Shown here: one piece after another, positions 43,933 through 52,550 of the stretch
How positions within the stretch are numbered: position 1 is the stretch's first letter
Layout: every line of letters starts with the position of its first letter
From: Rhodobacteraceae bacterium HTCC2150
GTDB lineage: Bacteria; Pseudomonadota; Alphaproteobacteria; Rhodobacterales; Rhodobacteraceae
NCBI GenBank assembly: GCA_000169395.1
Contig: AAXZ01000001.1
Location: forward strand, 434,001 to 498,000
Length of the DNA: 64,000 nucleotides
Direction: 5' to 3'
The notes under the pieces: generated by a model
Seen by the model: only the letters and a program-made list of their open reading frames with translations
The model's database searches: none
Told to the model about the DNA's origin: nothing
Program-made: the position numbers and the translations under genes

Positions 43933-45045
43933 TTGAACGACGCAAGCACTCTGCTGCGAATTAAATCTGTTACAGCGCAGCTTTTTAAGTTGCCGCTCGA
44001 TGAGGTGCTTTCTGATGCCAAACATGGCGATCATACGCATTTTGAATTGGTTACCGTTACAATTAAGCTCGAAAATGGGTTTGAAGGTACGGGGTATACG
44101 TACACTGGTGGCAAAGGTGGATATTCTATCCTTGCAATGATCGAACATGATCTTGTGCCATTTTTGATCGGTCAAAATGCCGAAAATGTAGAAGCGCTGT
44201 ACGAGATGATGCAATGGCATGTGCATTATGTGGCGCGCGGGGGCATTGCCAGTTTTGCCATTTCCGCCGTGGATATTGCCCTTTGGGATATTCGCGGCAA
44301 ATCAAAGGGCCAGCCTTTGTGGCAAATGGCGGGTGGTGCGTCTGATCGTTGCAAGGCATACGCCGGAGGCATTGATCTGAATTTTCCACTGCCCAAATTG
44401 TTGGATTCCATCCGTGGATATTTGGCGCGTGGTCACAACGGCATTAAAATCAAGATTGGCCAGCCTGAATTGGCCACCGATTTGGCACGCATGAAGGCAG
44501 TGCGCGAATTGGTCGGGCCTGATATCGCGTTCATGGTGGATGCAAATTACGGCATGAGCGTTGATCAGGCGATCGAGGCTGCTCATGCCTTTAAGGCATT
44601 TAATCTGTTGTGGTTCGAAGAGCCGACGATCCCCGATGACTATATCGGATTTGGCAAAATTTCTGATGCAACGGGTATGCCGCTGGCCATGGGTGAAAAC
44701 CTGCATACGATTCATGAATTTGAATATGCTTTTGATCAGGCAAAGCTGTCGTTCATTCAACCTGATGCCTCGAATTGTGGGGGCATAACAGGCTGGCTTC
44801 AGGTTGCGGCATTGGCCAAAGCACACGGAATACCTGTTTGCAGCCATGGCATGCAAGAATTGCACGTAAGTCTGATGTCGAGCCAAAAAAATACTGGTTG
44901 GTTGGAAGTACACTCTTTCCCAATCGATACCTACACTCATCGACCTTTAGTCATTGAGGATCATCTCGCCGTTGCGCCAAATATTCCGGGCGTTGGTGTG
45001 GAGTTTGATTGGGACTTACTGAACAAGAAACACCAAGGACACTAA
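43933..45045 (+). CDS. Enolase-superfamily enzyme, probable 3,6-anhydro-L-galactonate cycloisomerase
   Basis: The protein of about 370 residues belongs to the mandelate racemase group. It has I-K-I-K-I-G (KxK bases), metal ligands in M-V-D-A-N-Y-G, W-F-E-E-P and M-G-E-N, and the C-terminal base in [19 protein letters not shown] and [12 protein letters not shown] match what I recall of Vibrio ACI, which opens anhydrogalactonate to 2-keto-3-deoxy-L-galactonate. That is recall, not a search; a galactarate/talarate-type dehydratase is the alternative. The TTG at 43933 follows GGGG and lies beyond the operator; another TTG seven codons upstream would overlap the operator's edge. Confidence 0.6.
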   Translation: MNDASTLLRIKSVTAQLFKLPLDEVLSDAKHGDHTHFELVTVTIKLENGFEGTGYTYTGGKGGYSILAMIEHDLVPFLIGQNAENVEALYEMMQWHVHYVARGGIASFAISAVDIALWDIRGKSKGQPLWQMAGGASDRCKAYAGGIDLNFPLPKLLDSIRGYLARGHNGIKIKIGQPELATDLARMKAVRELVGPDIAFMVDANYGMSVDQAIEAAHAFKAFNLLWFEEPTIPDDYIGFGKISDATGMPLAMGENLHTIHEFEYAFDQAKLSFIQPDASNCGGITGWLQVAALAKAHGIPVCSHGMQELHVSLMSSQKNTGWLEVHSFPIDTYTHRPLVIEDHLAVAPNIPGVGVEFDWDLLNKKHQGH

Positions 45046-45047
45046 GA

Positions 45048-46088
45048 ATGATTGAAACTAAAATATCTGCGGCATTTTACAGGGGCGACAAAAGCTTCGT
45101 TGTCGAACAAACCGCAGCCCAAGTTCCAAACGCTGGTGAAGTGGCTGTGCGCGTGGCCTACTGTGGGATTTGCGGCACAGATATGCACGTTTATCACGGC
45201 AATATGGATGCGCGTGTGGGTCTGAACCGTGTGGTTGGTCATGAAATGTCGGGCACAGTTGAGGCCATCGGAGCAAACGTCACAAACGTAAAAATGGGCC
45301 AAAAAGTTGTCGTGCGTCCGTTGGATCACTGTAACGATTGTCCCGCTTGTGATGCAGGTCATTTTCACATCTGCCATCAGCTAAATTTCTTGGGTCTTGA
45401 TACAGATGGCGCGATGCAAGAAATCTGGACGGTTCCAGCGCATACGCTTCATGTGCTGCCGGACGATCTGCGCCTTGATCATGCCGCGCTCATTGAACCA
45501 GTGGCTGTGGCTTGTCACGATGTGCGCATGTCGGACCTAAAAGAAGGCGAAGATGTTGTCGTTATTGGTGGTGGTCCAATCGGGATTTTGGTTGCTATGG
45601 TCGCTCGGGACTATGGTGGCCGCGTCGTGGTATCCGAGGTTAACAAAGCTCGTTTAGCGATTGCACAAAAGCTTGGTTTTAAAATCATTAATCCAGCCGA
45701 GGTTGACCTTAAGGCTGAAATTAACACGATCACAGGCGAAAAAGGTGCAGACGTTGTGTTTGAGGTTTCAGGCACCCAGCCGGGTGTCGATGCCATGACA
45801 GAAGTGGCGGCAACGCGTGGGCGAATTGTGATGGTGGCCATACACGCTCAAAAACCAAAGATTGATCTGTTCCAATTTTTCTGGCGTGAATTATCGCTTG
45901 TGGGCGTTCGTGTTTACGAGCCGGTAGATTATGAAAAAGCCATCGGTATCATCGCTTCGGGTGGGGTGGATGCGAATACTGTGATCACCGACGTGGCCCC
46001 GCTTAGTGACATTCAAAAAGCGTTTGATGATTTGGATCGTTCACCAACGGCATTGAAAAGCCTTATCAAAGTAGAAGCCGACGCATGA
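45048..46088 (+). CDS. Zn-dependent medium-chain dehydrogenase, candidate 2-keto-3-deoxy-L-galactonate 5-dehydrogenase
   Basis: The 346-residue MDR protein has catalytic Zn residues in Y-C-G-I-C-G-T-D-M-H and G-H-E-M-S-G. The structural Zn site has four Cys (C-N-D-C-P-A-C-D-A-G-H-F-H-I-C). The NAD motif is V-I-G-G-G-P-I-G-I-L. It resembles sorbitol/threonine-type dehydrogenases. Following an ACI-like enzyme and preceding a KduD-like SDR, it could oxidise C5 of 2-keto-3-deoxy-L-galactonate, as in L-galactose and anhydrogalactose routes. The ATG is three bases after the upstream stop, with AAGGA before it. The enzyme class is certain; the substrate is inferred. Confidence 0.7.
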   Translation: MIETKISAAFYRGDKSFVVEQTAAQVPNAGEVAVRVAYCGICGTDMHVYHGNMDARVGLNRVVGHEMSGTVEAIGANVTNVKMGQKVVVRPLDHCNDCPACDAGHFHICHQLNFLGLDTDGAMQEIWTVPAHTLHVLPDDLRLDHAALIEPVAVACHDVRMSDLKEGEDVVVIGGGPIGILVAMVARDYGGRVVVSEVNKARLAIAQKLGFKIINPAEVDLKAEINTITGEKGADVVFEVSGTQPGVDAMTEVAATRGRIVMVAIHAQKPKIDLFQFFWRELSLVGVRVYEPVDYEKAIGIIASGGVDANTVITDVAPLSDIQKAFDDLDRSPTALKSLIKVEADA

Positions 46089-46849
46089 GCCTTGGTTTAT
46101 TTGATTTGACGGGAAAAACCGCTCTGGTAACAGGTGCCAAACGCGGCATTGGCCGTGGTATTGCCGAAGGTTTGGCCGGCGCTGGTGCGGACATTGTCGG
46201 TGTCAGCGCAACGCTCGCCCCTGGCAGTGAAGTCGAAGAATCAGTCAAAGCAATGGGTCGTGATTTTAAAGGCTATGCCTGTGACTTCAGTGATCGCGCA
46301 GCACTTAAAGCTTTTATTGCCCAACTTGATGCAGATGGCGTGATGCCTGACATTTTGATCAATAATGCTGGAACGATCATGCGTAAGCCTGCCGCCGAGC
46401 ATCCTGATGATTATTGGGACACGGTCATTGATGTGAACCTTTCCGCCCAATTTATCTTGAGCCGTGAAATAGGCAAAGGGATGATCGTACGTGGTTCAGG
46501 CAAAATTATTTTCACCGCGTCTTTGTTAACGTTTCAAGGCGGAATCACGGTTCCTGGCTATGCCGCATCCAAGGGTGGTATAGGTCAGCTGACCAAAGCG
46601 TTAGCTAATGAATGGGCTGGCAAAGGCGTGAATGTGAACGCAATCGCGCCAGGATATATTGCAACAGACAACACACAAGCATTGCAAGATAACCCTGACC
46701 GTTCCAAATCAATTTTGGAACGCATCCCTGCAGGGCGTTGGGGAAAACCAGAAGATTTTTCCGGTAGCGCTATCTTTTTGGCTTCAAATGCTTCTAACTA
46801 CGTAAATGGAGAGATCTTAACCGTCGATGGCGGTTGGATGGGTCGCTAG
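46085..46849 (+). CDS. SDR oxidoreductase, KduD-like (candidate 2,5-diketo-3-deoxygalactonate reductase)
   Basis: The 254-residue classical SDR has T-G-A-K-R-G-I-G, N-N-A-G and the intact catalytic Y-A-A-S-K-G-G. I-N-P/A-I-A-P-G-Y-I-A-T-D-N-T-Q-A-L substrate-loop sequence, A-G-R-W-G-K-P-E-D-F and W-M-G-R at the C-terminus match 2-deoxy-D-gluconate 3-dehydrogenase/KduD proteins. KduD interconverts 2-keto-3-deoxygluconate and its 5-keto form. Coupled by ATGA to the Zn-dehydrogenase, it would complete the C5 epimerisation to D-KDG by oxidation and reduction. KDG kinase and KDPG aldolase would be needed from elsewhere. Confidence 0.75.
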   Translation: MSLGLFDLTGKTALVTGAKRGIGRGIAEGLAGAGADIVGVSATLAPGSEVEESVKAMGRDFKGYACDFSDRAALKAFIAQLDADGVMPDILINNAGTIMRKPAAEHPDDYWDTVIDVNLSAQFILSREIGKGMIVRGSGKIIFTASLLTFQGGITVPGYAASKGGIGQLTKALANEWAGKGVNVNAIAPGYIATDNTQALQDNPDRSKSILERIPAGRWGKPEDFSGSAIFLASNASNYVNGEILTVDGGWMGR

Positions 46850-46960
46850 TTTCGGCCCTATATTAGCCGGTGACATTCTTGTCACCAAAACCTCGGAAGG
46901 CCGGAAAGAGCAGAAAGCTTAGATCCGGTTCTGACGTCCAACAGACTTTGGGAGGAAACT

Positions 46961-47983
46961 ATGAGTCTGACTAAAAAACTAACCCTAGCGGCATCTGCTG
47001 CTGCTCTTACTTTGGGTGTGGCATCCGTTGCCAACGCAGAAACAACAAGCCTGCGTATCCAAACACACTTTAGCCAAGAAACTCTTTCTGGCAAAATGGC
47101 CGGTGAGTTCATCAAAGACGTGACAGCAATGTCCGGCGGCGACATCCAAATCGAAATGTTCTATTCAGGTGCTGTTGTTAAAGCTGCTGAAACATTTGAC
47201 GCGGCTGTTACAGGCATTCTTGATTGCGACATGACAGGTGGTGCTTACCAAACTGGTAAAAACCCTGCGTTCCAATTTGCTGGTGACTTGAACGGTGGTT
47301 ATGCAAACCCATACCAACAAATGGCTTGGTTGTTGCACGGCGACGGTTATGCCTCTTTGAACAAACTATATAACCAATACGACATGGAATTTGTTGGTTG
47401 GTGGATCCCTGGTCCAGAATCATTGGTATCAACACGCCCAATCCGCGGCGTTGATGACTTCAAAAACTGGAAGTTCCGTTCACCTCCAGGCATGATCACA
47501 AACATCTTTGAAAACCTTGGTGCGTCTCCAATCGTTATGGATTTCAACGAAATCTTTACAGCGCTTGAAACAGGCATCATCGATGGTGCGGATGCTGCCA
47601 ACTTGACCAACAACATTGGTCTTGGTCTTTATGACATTGGTAAACACACAAACTATCCTGGTTTCCACTCAATGCCAGCTGACCACCTTGCTTGTAACAA
47701 AGCAGTTTGGGATGCAATGCCATCAGCACACCAAGCTATACTAAAAGTTGGTATGCAGGCTTTGGCTTTGAAAAACACTTCAATCAACGAAGTTGAAAAC
47801 GCCAAAAACTCTGTGAAAATGGCCGAAGCTGGTTTGAACATGTACGAATGGGCACCAGAAGAGTCAGCAAAATACCGTGAAGCAGTTCAATCTGCTTGGG
47901 GTGAGTTTGCGACAACACCAGAAGCAAAAGAGCTTTTGGGTAGCCACCTAGACTTCCTTCGCGGCATTGGCGCGATGAAATAA
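46961..47983 (+). CDS. TRAP transporter substrate-binding protein (DctP family, TakP-like)
   Basis: The 340-residue periplasmic protein has a signal peptide ending A-N-A-E at 24-27 and the TakP-type segments W-W-I-P-G-P-E-S, W-K-F-R-S-P-P-G and A-L-E-T-G-I-I-D-G-A-D-A. The Arg in K-F-R-S-P is the expected carboxylate contact. The ATG follows GGGAGGAAACT. Its codons are strongly A- and C-ended compared with neighbours, as expected for an abundant binding protein. It should capture the sugar acid handled by the operon's enzymes. Confidence 0.88.
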   Translation: MSLTKKLTLAASAAALTLGVASVANAETTSLRIQTHFSQETLSGKMAGEFIKDVTAMSGGDIQIEMFYSGAVVKAAETFDAAVTGILDCDMTGGAYQTGKNPAFQFAGDLNGGYANPYQQMAWLLHGDGYASLNKLYNQYDMEFVGWWIPGPESLVSTRPIRGVDDFKNWKFRSPPGMITNIFENLGASPIVMDFNEIFTALETGIIDGADAANLTNNIGLGLYDIGKHTNYPGFHSMPADHLACNKAVWDAMPSAHQAILKVGMQALALKNTSINEVENAKNSVKMAEAGLNMYEWAPEESAKYREAVQSAWGEFATTPEAKELLGSHLDFLRGIGAMK

Positions 47984-48008
47984 GGGTTACCTTTTAGATA
48001 CCTTTTTT

Positions 48009-48032
48009 CGGCGGGGCCTTTGGGTTCCGCCG
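48009..48032 (+). other. Intercistronic hairpin after the TRAP binding-protein gene
   Basis: A 10-bp stem including two G-T pairs (CGGCGGGGCC, loop TTTG, GGTTCCGCCG) lies 25 bases after the dctP stop and is followed by TTTCT. The T-run is short, so it may protect upstream mRNA or attenuate rather than fully terminate. Confidence 0.6.
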
Positions 48033-48060
48033 TTTCTAACACAAAGAGCTCCGCATCCTG

Positions 48061-49227
48061 ATGAGAATCGTCGAAATCAAAAGCCACGTTCTTGAATATG
48101 ACTTGCCTGAACAGCTTGGTTATTCGCAGCAATATTATGTGAAACGCTCGGCCCATTTGGTTGAGGTTATTACAGACGAAGGCATCACCGGTTGGGGTGA
48201 ATGTTTCGGGCCAGGTAATGTGGCGCGTGCAAATAAGACAATCGTTGAAAAAGTAATTCAGCCCATGGTTTTGGGAATGAACCCGATTGAACGGGACGTG
48301 ATTTGGCACAAGGTATATAACCTTCTGCGAGACCACGGACAAAAGGGAATGCCGATGCAATCCCTATCCGGCGTCGATATTGCGCTGTGGGATATTGCAG
48401 GCAAGGTTGCGAACTTGCCAATCCATGCCATGTTGGGTGGTGCGCATCGCACGGATGTATCTGTTTATGGGTACGGCATGATGTTGCGCCCTGAACCTGC
48501 CGCAAGTTTGGTTTCCCGTTTTGAAGATGAAGCCGCCGCGATCAAGGACATGGGCTTTGTGGCCACCAAGATGAAAGTTGGTCTTGGCCCGCGCGATGAC
48601 ATCAAGTTATGCGAAGCGGTGCGCCGTGGCATTGGTGATGAGTTTCCGTTCATGGTGGATGCTAATCATTGTTACACAACGTCGGATGCCTTTAAGGTTG
48701 GTTGCGCCTTAGAAGAGCTGGACGCTTATTGGTTTGAAGAGCCAATCGCACCAGAGGATCACGACGGATATCGCGAATTGCGTGCTAGATTAGAGGTGAA
48801 CATTTCTGGTGGCGAAGCCGAGTTTAATCGTTGGGGTTGGCGGCAAATTTTGGAAAATCGTGGCCTTGATATTGCGCAACCTGAAGTTTGCGCACTTGGC
48901 GGTATTTCCGAATACCAGCGGGTGTTGGCCCTGTGTCACGCCCATTTCACACCTGTTGTAAATCACGTTTGGGGATCCGCGATTGCGATCACCACCAATC
49001 TGCATCTGTTGGCATCTATGCCGCCTATGCCAGGTGGATTGCATCCGTGGGAGCCGATGTTGGAATTTGATACGACACATAATGCGTTTCGAGATGATCT
49101 TTTAACGCAACCATTGAACATACAAAAAGCGGTTAAGGAAAACGCGGGTCGCGTGTCGATCCCAATGGGCCCCGGCCTTGGCGTCGAACCTGATCGTGAA
49201 ATAATTGAACACTACAAAGCAGCGTAA
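48061..49227 (+). CDS. Enolase-superfamily (mandelate racemase group) sugar-acid dehydratase-like enzyme
   Basis: The 388-residue protein has Lys residues in T-K-M-K-V-G, metal ligands in M-V-D-A-N-H, W-F-E-E-P and S-G-G-E-A-E, and a possible C-terminal base His in V-N-H-V-W-G-S-A-I. It differs from the ACI-like paralogue at 43933 in all these loops, so it probably acts on another acid or performs another step. Acid-sugar dehydratase or racemase activity is expected. It lies between the dctP and dctQ genes of one TRAP transporter, so its substrate is probably imported by it. The exact reaction is unknown. Confidence 0.8.
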   Translation: MRIVEIKSHVLEYDLPEQLGYSQQYYVKRSAHLVEVITDEGITGWGECFGPGNVARANKTIVEKVIQPMVLGMNPIERDVIWHKVYNLLRDHGQKGMPMQSLSGVDIALWDIAGKVANLPIHAMLGGAHRTDVSVYGYGMMLRPEPAASLVSRFEDEAAAIKDMGFVATKMKVGLGPRDDIKLCEAVRRGIGDEFPFMVDANHCYTTSDAFKVGCALEELDAYWFEEPIAPEDHDGYRELRARLEVNISGGEAEFNRWGWRQILENRGLDIAQPEVCALGGISEYQRVLALCHAHFTPVVNHVWGSAIAITTNLHLLASMPPMPGGLHPWEPMLEFDTTHNAFRDDLLTQPLNIQKAVKENAGRVSIPMGPGLGVEPDREIIEHYKAA

Positions 49228-49239
49228 CGGAGAAATCAA

Positions 49240-50088
49240 ATGACCGAAGAAACCGGCAGTTTTAGTGAATGGCTTTGGCCCACCGCGTTTATGATAGCGA
49301 TGGGTTGGGTCATTTGGCACATGCCCGTCTTTATTCTGGATTTTGCACCCCACGCGAATGAATCGATGTTCGCGCAAGTCAGTGCAATTCACATCAGTAA
49401 GGATGTTACCCCAAATATGGCAGGATTGTTTGGTGGTTTTGCTGATCCTATTGATTGGCTCGCGTTGGTTTTGGTGCCAATTTTTGCGTTCATGGGGGTC
49501 CATACGTCGCGTGTTGCAGCAATGGAATTTCAAGAATGGCGCCGCATCGATCGCTTTTCGATCTTTATTGGTCGCGTCACGATGATTTTGATTTTGACGA
49601 TGACAACCGTAATGCTGTACGAGGTTTTCGTTCGTTATGTAGTAGAGGCGCCGACGAAGTGGGCAAACGAACTTACGCTTTGGATAGCCGGGTTCGTGTT
49701 CCTTCTGTCAGGTCTTTATGCCATGCAGCAACGCTGTCATATTCGTATTTTCATCATCTACGATATGCTGCCGCGAAATGTTCAGCGATTTTGTGATGTT
49801 CTTTGGACTTTCATGGTTATGGTTTTTGCTATTGGGTTGGTTTATGGCAGCTACAAACAAGTGTTCATCAGAAAATTCTATAACTGGGAAATGATGGGGA
49901 CGGCGTTCGATCCGCCCATTCCAGCGATCATTCAGCCTACAATTTTAATCATGATTATCCTCATCTCTTTGCAAGCAATCTCAAACCTAATTTGTGATTG
50001 GAACGCAGAACCTAAGGTGCATACGGCAGCGGATGATGTGGACGAAGAAGAACTGGCTGCAATCAAACGCGCCATAGGAGAAGAATAA
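49240..50088 (+). CDS. TRAP transporter small permease (DctQ family), N-terminally extended
   Basis: The 282-residue protein carries a normal DctQ core (about 95-250, with E-V-F-V-R-Y-V-V-E-A-P-T-K-W-A-N-E-L). About 90 extra N-terminal residues include two further predicted helices around residues 15-30 and 65-85, and a periplasmic loop. The C-terminus is acidic. Its stop overlaps the dctM start (TAATG). The extension is shared in style with the oversized DctM partner and may adapt the pair to each other. Confidence 0.85.
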   Translation: MTEETGSFSEWLWPTAFMIAMGWVIWHMPVFILDFAPHANESMFAQVSAIHISKDVTPNMAGLFGGFADPIDWLALVLVPIFAFMGVHTSRVAAMEFQEWRRIDRFSIFIGRVTMILILTMTTVMLYEVFVRYVVEAPTKWANELTLWIAGFVFLLSGLYAMQQRCHIRIFIIYDMLPRNVQRFCDVLWTFMVMVFAIGLVYGSYKQVFIRKFYNWEMMGTAFDPPIPAIIQPTILIMIILISLQAISNLICDWNAEPKVHTAADDVDEEELAAIKRAIGEE

Positions 50089-51722
50089 TGGATATCGGGA
50101 CAATATCAATTGTACTTGTGCTAGGGCTGGTAGTCCTATTGGCAATCGGGATGCCGCTTGGTTTTGCTTCGGCGTTCTTGGCGTTGGTCGTTATGGTTAT
50201 GAAATTTGAACCTGCACTATTGAGCAATCCACTAAGTTTTGGTGACGGGTTGTTGTCAGGGCGACCTGGGACAGGGCCGCTCTATATTCTGACGCAGAAG
50301 ATATATGATTTAATGACGGAATACGTTCTCATATCGGTACCGTTGTTTATCTTTATGGCCTCGCTTTTGGAACGTTCCGGCATTGCCAAGCAAATGTATG
50401 ACAGCCTTGATTTTTGGCTAAGCCGCGTGCGTGGTGGTATTGCGATCGTGACCTCGATCATGGCTGTAATCATGGCCGCCATGTCTGGTATCATTGGTGG
50501 TGAAGTTGTGTTGTTGGGTCTTATCGCCCTGCCACAGATGTTGCGTCTTGGTTACAATCAGAACCTTGCTATTGGTACGATTTGTGCATCGGGTTCTTTG
50601 GGCACAATGATCCCACCATCGATCGTTTTGATCATCTATGGCTTGATTACTGAAACATCGATCAAGGCACTGTTCACTGGCGCATTTGTTCCAGGCTTTA
50701 TGCTGGCGTCGATGATCATCCTTTATATCGTCGTGCGAACAAATCTAAACCCTTCACTTGCGCCACTTCCTGAACCTGCTGCAGATGATCCAGAGGGTGG
50801 TGAAAAATGGGCAATGTTCGGTGGATTTATGTCGATTATTGTTGCTGGTTTTGGTCTGGTTTTGTTGTTGCGTGCGTTGTTCTTTACCGTCACTGGCCAG
50901 AACGTCATCGTCGAGGATGACCACGTCGAACAAATCTTCTTGGGCATGGTGCATCACCTGCCTTATCTTGTTGGTGCCGTCATTCTGGGCGTCGTACTTG
51001 CGTTGTTTGTCTTTGGTCGCGAGCGTTCCGCACGTGGTTGGGAACATGGTCGTGGGCTTGTGCCACCATTCACGGTTATTGGTGTTGTTCTTGGATCGAT
51101 CTATGGCGGTATTTCCGGCATTACCGAGGCGGCTGGCATGGGTGCCTTTGCGGTACTTGTTATTGCGATTTCCCGCGGTGAGGCATCAGTTGCCTTGATC
51201 TGGGATGCGGTGATGCGAACACTTCGTTCGACGGGTACAATCATCTGGGTAACCATTGGTGCGGCGGGTCTTGCGGGCGCTTATACGCTGGCGGGTGGTC
51301 CTAACTATATTGCCAACCTAATTGTGGGCAGTGACATGCCAACGATGCTGGTTCTGCTTACGATGATGGCGATCTTGTTGTTCATGGGGGCGTTCATGGA
51401 TTGGGTTGGTATCGTGTTGCTGATCATTCCAGTATTTTTGCCCATCGTGAAACGCTTGCCGATTGAAGAGATTGGTTTGATTGGTCAACTTGAACCAAAA
51501 TATGTCGCCGTGTGGTTTGGGGTTTTGTTCTGTATGAACATGCAAGTCTCCTTCCTATCGCCGCCGTTTGGTCCGGCTGCGTTTTATCTGAAATCTGTGG
51601 CACCGCCCCATATTTCACTGACCGACATCTTCAAAGGTTTCTTGCCGTTCATCGCAATTCAATTGTTTGCCCTATCGATTATGTTGATCTGGCCGCCGAT
51701 TGTAGAAATCCTGTTACCCTAA
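50088..51722 (+). CDS. TRAP transporter large permease (DctM family), with central insertion
   Basis: The 544-residue permease is about 110 residues longer than standard DctM. The two halves are recognised by A-S-G-S-L-G-T-M-I-P-P-S and G-G-I-S-G-I-T-E-A-A-G-M-G-A, with L-S-P-P-F-G-P-A-A-F near the end. The insertion (about 225-320) holds an acidic cytoplasmic-looking segment and two additional hydrophobic stretches. This enlarged form occurs in the mannitol/chloroaromatic TRAP subgroup. It is the last gene of the operon and is followed by a strong terminator. Confidence 0.9.
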   Translation: MDIGTISIVLVLGLVVLLAIGMPLGFASAFLALVVMVMKFEPALLSNPLSFGDGLLSGRPGTGPLYILTQKIYDLMTEYVLISVPLFIFMASLLERSGIAKQMYDSLDFWLSRVRGGIAIVTSIMAVIMAAMSGIIGGEVVLLGLIALPQMLRLGYNQNLAIGTICASGSLGTMIPPSIVLIIYGLITETSIKALFTGAFVPGFMLASMIILYIVVRTNLNPSLAPLPEPAADDPEGGEKWAMFGGFMSIIVAGFGLVLLLRALFFTVTGQNVIVEDDHVEQIFLGMVHHLPYLVGAVILGVVLALFVFGRERSARGWEHGRGLVPPFTVIGVVLGSIYGGISGITEAAGMGAFAVLVIAISRGEASVALIWDAVMRTLRSTGTIIWVTIGAAGLAGAYTLAGGPNYIANLIVGSDMPTMLVLLTMMAILLFMGAFMDWVGIVLLIIPVFLPIVKRLPIEEIGLIGQLEPKYVAVWFGVLFCMNMQVSFLSPPFGPAAFYLKSVAPPHISLTDIFKGFLPFIAIQLFALSIMLIWPPIVEILLP

Positions 51723-51728
51723 CAAATC

Positions 51729-51766
51729 AAAAAGCCCCGCATCAAATCTGATGTGGGGCTTTTTTT
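51729..51766 (+). terminator. Rho-independent terminator after the sugar-acid/TRAP operon
   Basis: AAAAAGCCCCGCATC (51729-51743) pairs with GATGTGGGGCTTTTT (51750-51764) and is followed by more T residues. The flanking A and T runs could make it work in both directions. Confidence 0.92.
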
Positions 51767-51839
51767 GCCTGAACGGTTGATTTTTTAGTCAGAACTGACC
51801 GACCGAAACGTCCTTGGCTTTCTGAATAAGTCGGTTAAC

Positions 51840-52379
51840 TTACCCGCCGCAGCGTTTGTCAGCCTCGTCTAACGCCGCTGTGAAGCCTAGCAAAGAAAAG
51901 GTATCTTTTGTCACGGTACCTTTGGATGAACGGGCTGTTAAAACGGCATTTGCACCGCGCTTCATCGCTGTAATAATTTTTGCATCATCGGAAGGTGACG
52001 CAGGCCACGCCCATTCACCATCGGTAAATAATTCAAATTCGCCACCGCTGATGTTCACGTTAACCGTTGAACCAGGTGCGAAAGGATAACCGCCCGTAAA
52101 GCTTACCTCTTGGGTGACATTGTTGCTGGGTCGATTTGAAACCAGTAACAAAATATCGCTTCGTCTTACGGCCACAACGTTGCCGTCGCGGGTATTAACG
52201 GTTTCTTGAGGTGCCGAAACGGACCAGCATTCTGTTGGGTTATCCTCAACAAAAACGCTCCAGTTGGTTTTAGCTGCCACGCGGTTGGTGGACTCTTGTG
52301 CGAATGCACTGCCTGCTGAGATGGCCAATGCTGCACATAGACCGGCGCATTTGGCGGATTTTAAGACCATAGATTTCAT
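51840..52379 (-). CDS. Invasion-associated locus B (IalB) family protein
   Basis: The 179-residue protein has a Sec signal peptide (cleavage near S-A-F-A-Q at 28) and the IalB core: W-S-V-F-V-E-D-N-P-T-E-C-W, a central beta segment and G-F-T-A-A-L-D-E-A-D-K-R-C at the C-terminus. Two conserved cysteines probably form a disulfide. The protein is periplasmic or outer-membrane associated. In Bartonella IalB aids erythrocyte entry, but in free-living roseobacters its role is unknown. It diverges from the asparaginase gene. Confidence 0.85.
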   Translation of the reverse strand: MKSMVLKSAKCAGLCAALAISAGSAFAQESTNRVAAKTNWSVFVEDNPTECWSVSAPQETVNTRDGNVVAVRRSDILLLVSNRPSNNVTQEVSFTGGYPFAPGSTVNVNISGGEFELFTDGEWAWPASPSDDAKIITAMKRGANAVLTARSSKGTVTKDTFSLLGFTAALDEADKRCGG

Positions 52380-52550
52380 CGCTTTACAGCCTCCAGCTGC
52401 TAACTGCCTCTTGCTCTGTCTTTATCGTCTGTTATCAGACTTGTTAAAAGGGCCAGAATATTTTTTACTTGATGTCATAGTTTAACGCGAAAATGTCCAA
52501 TTGTGAAAGACCCTTTGGCTGATTTTCGCTGATCAGAAGTGGAAACGACA

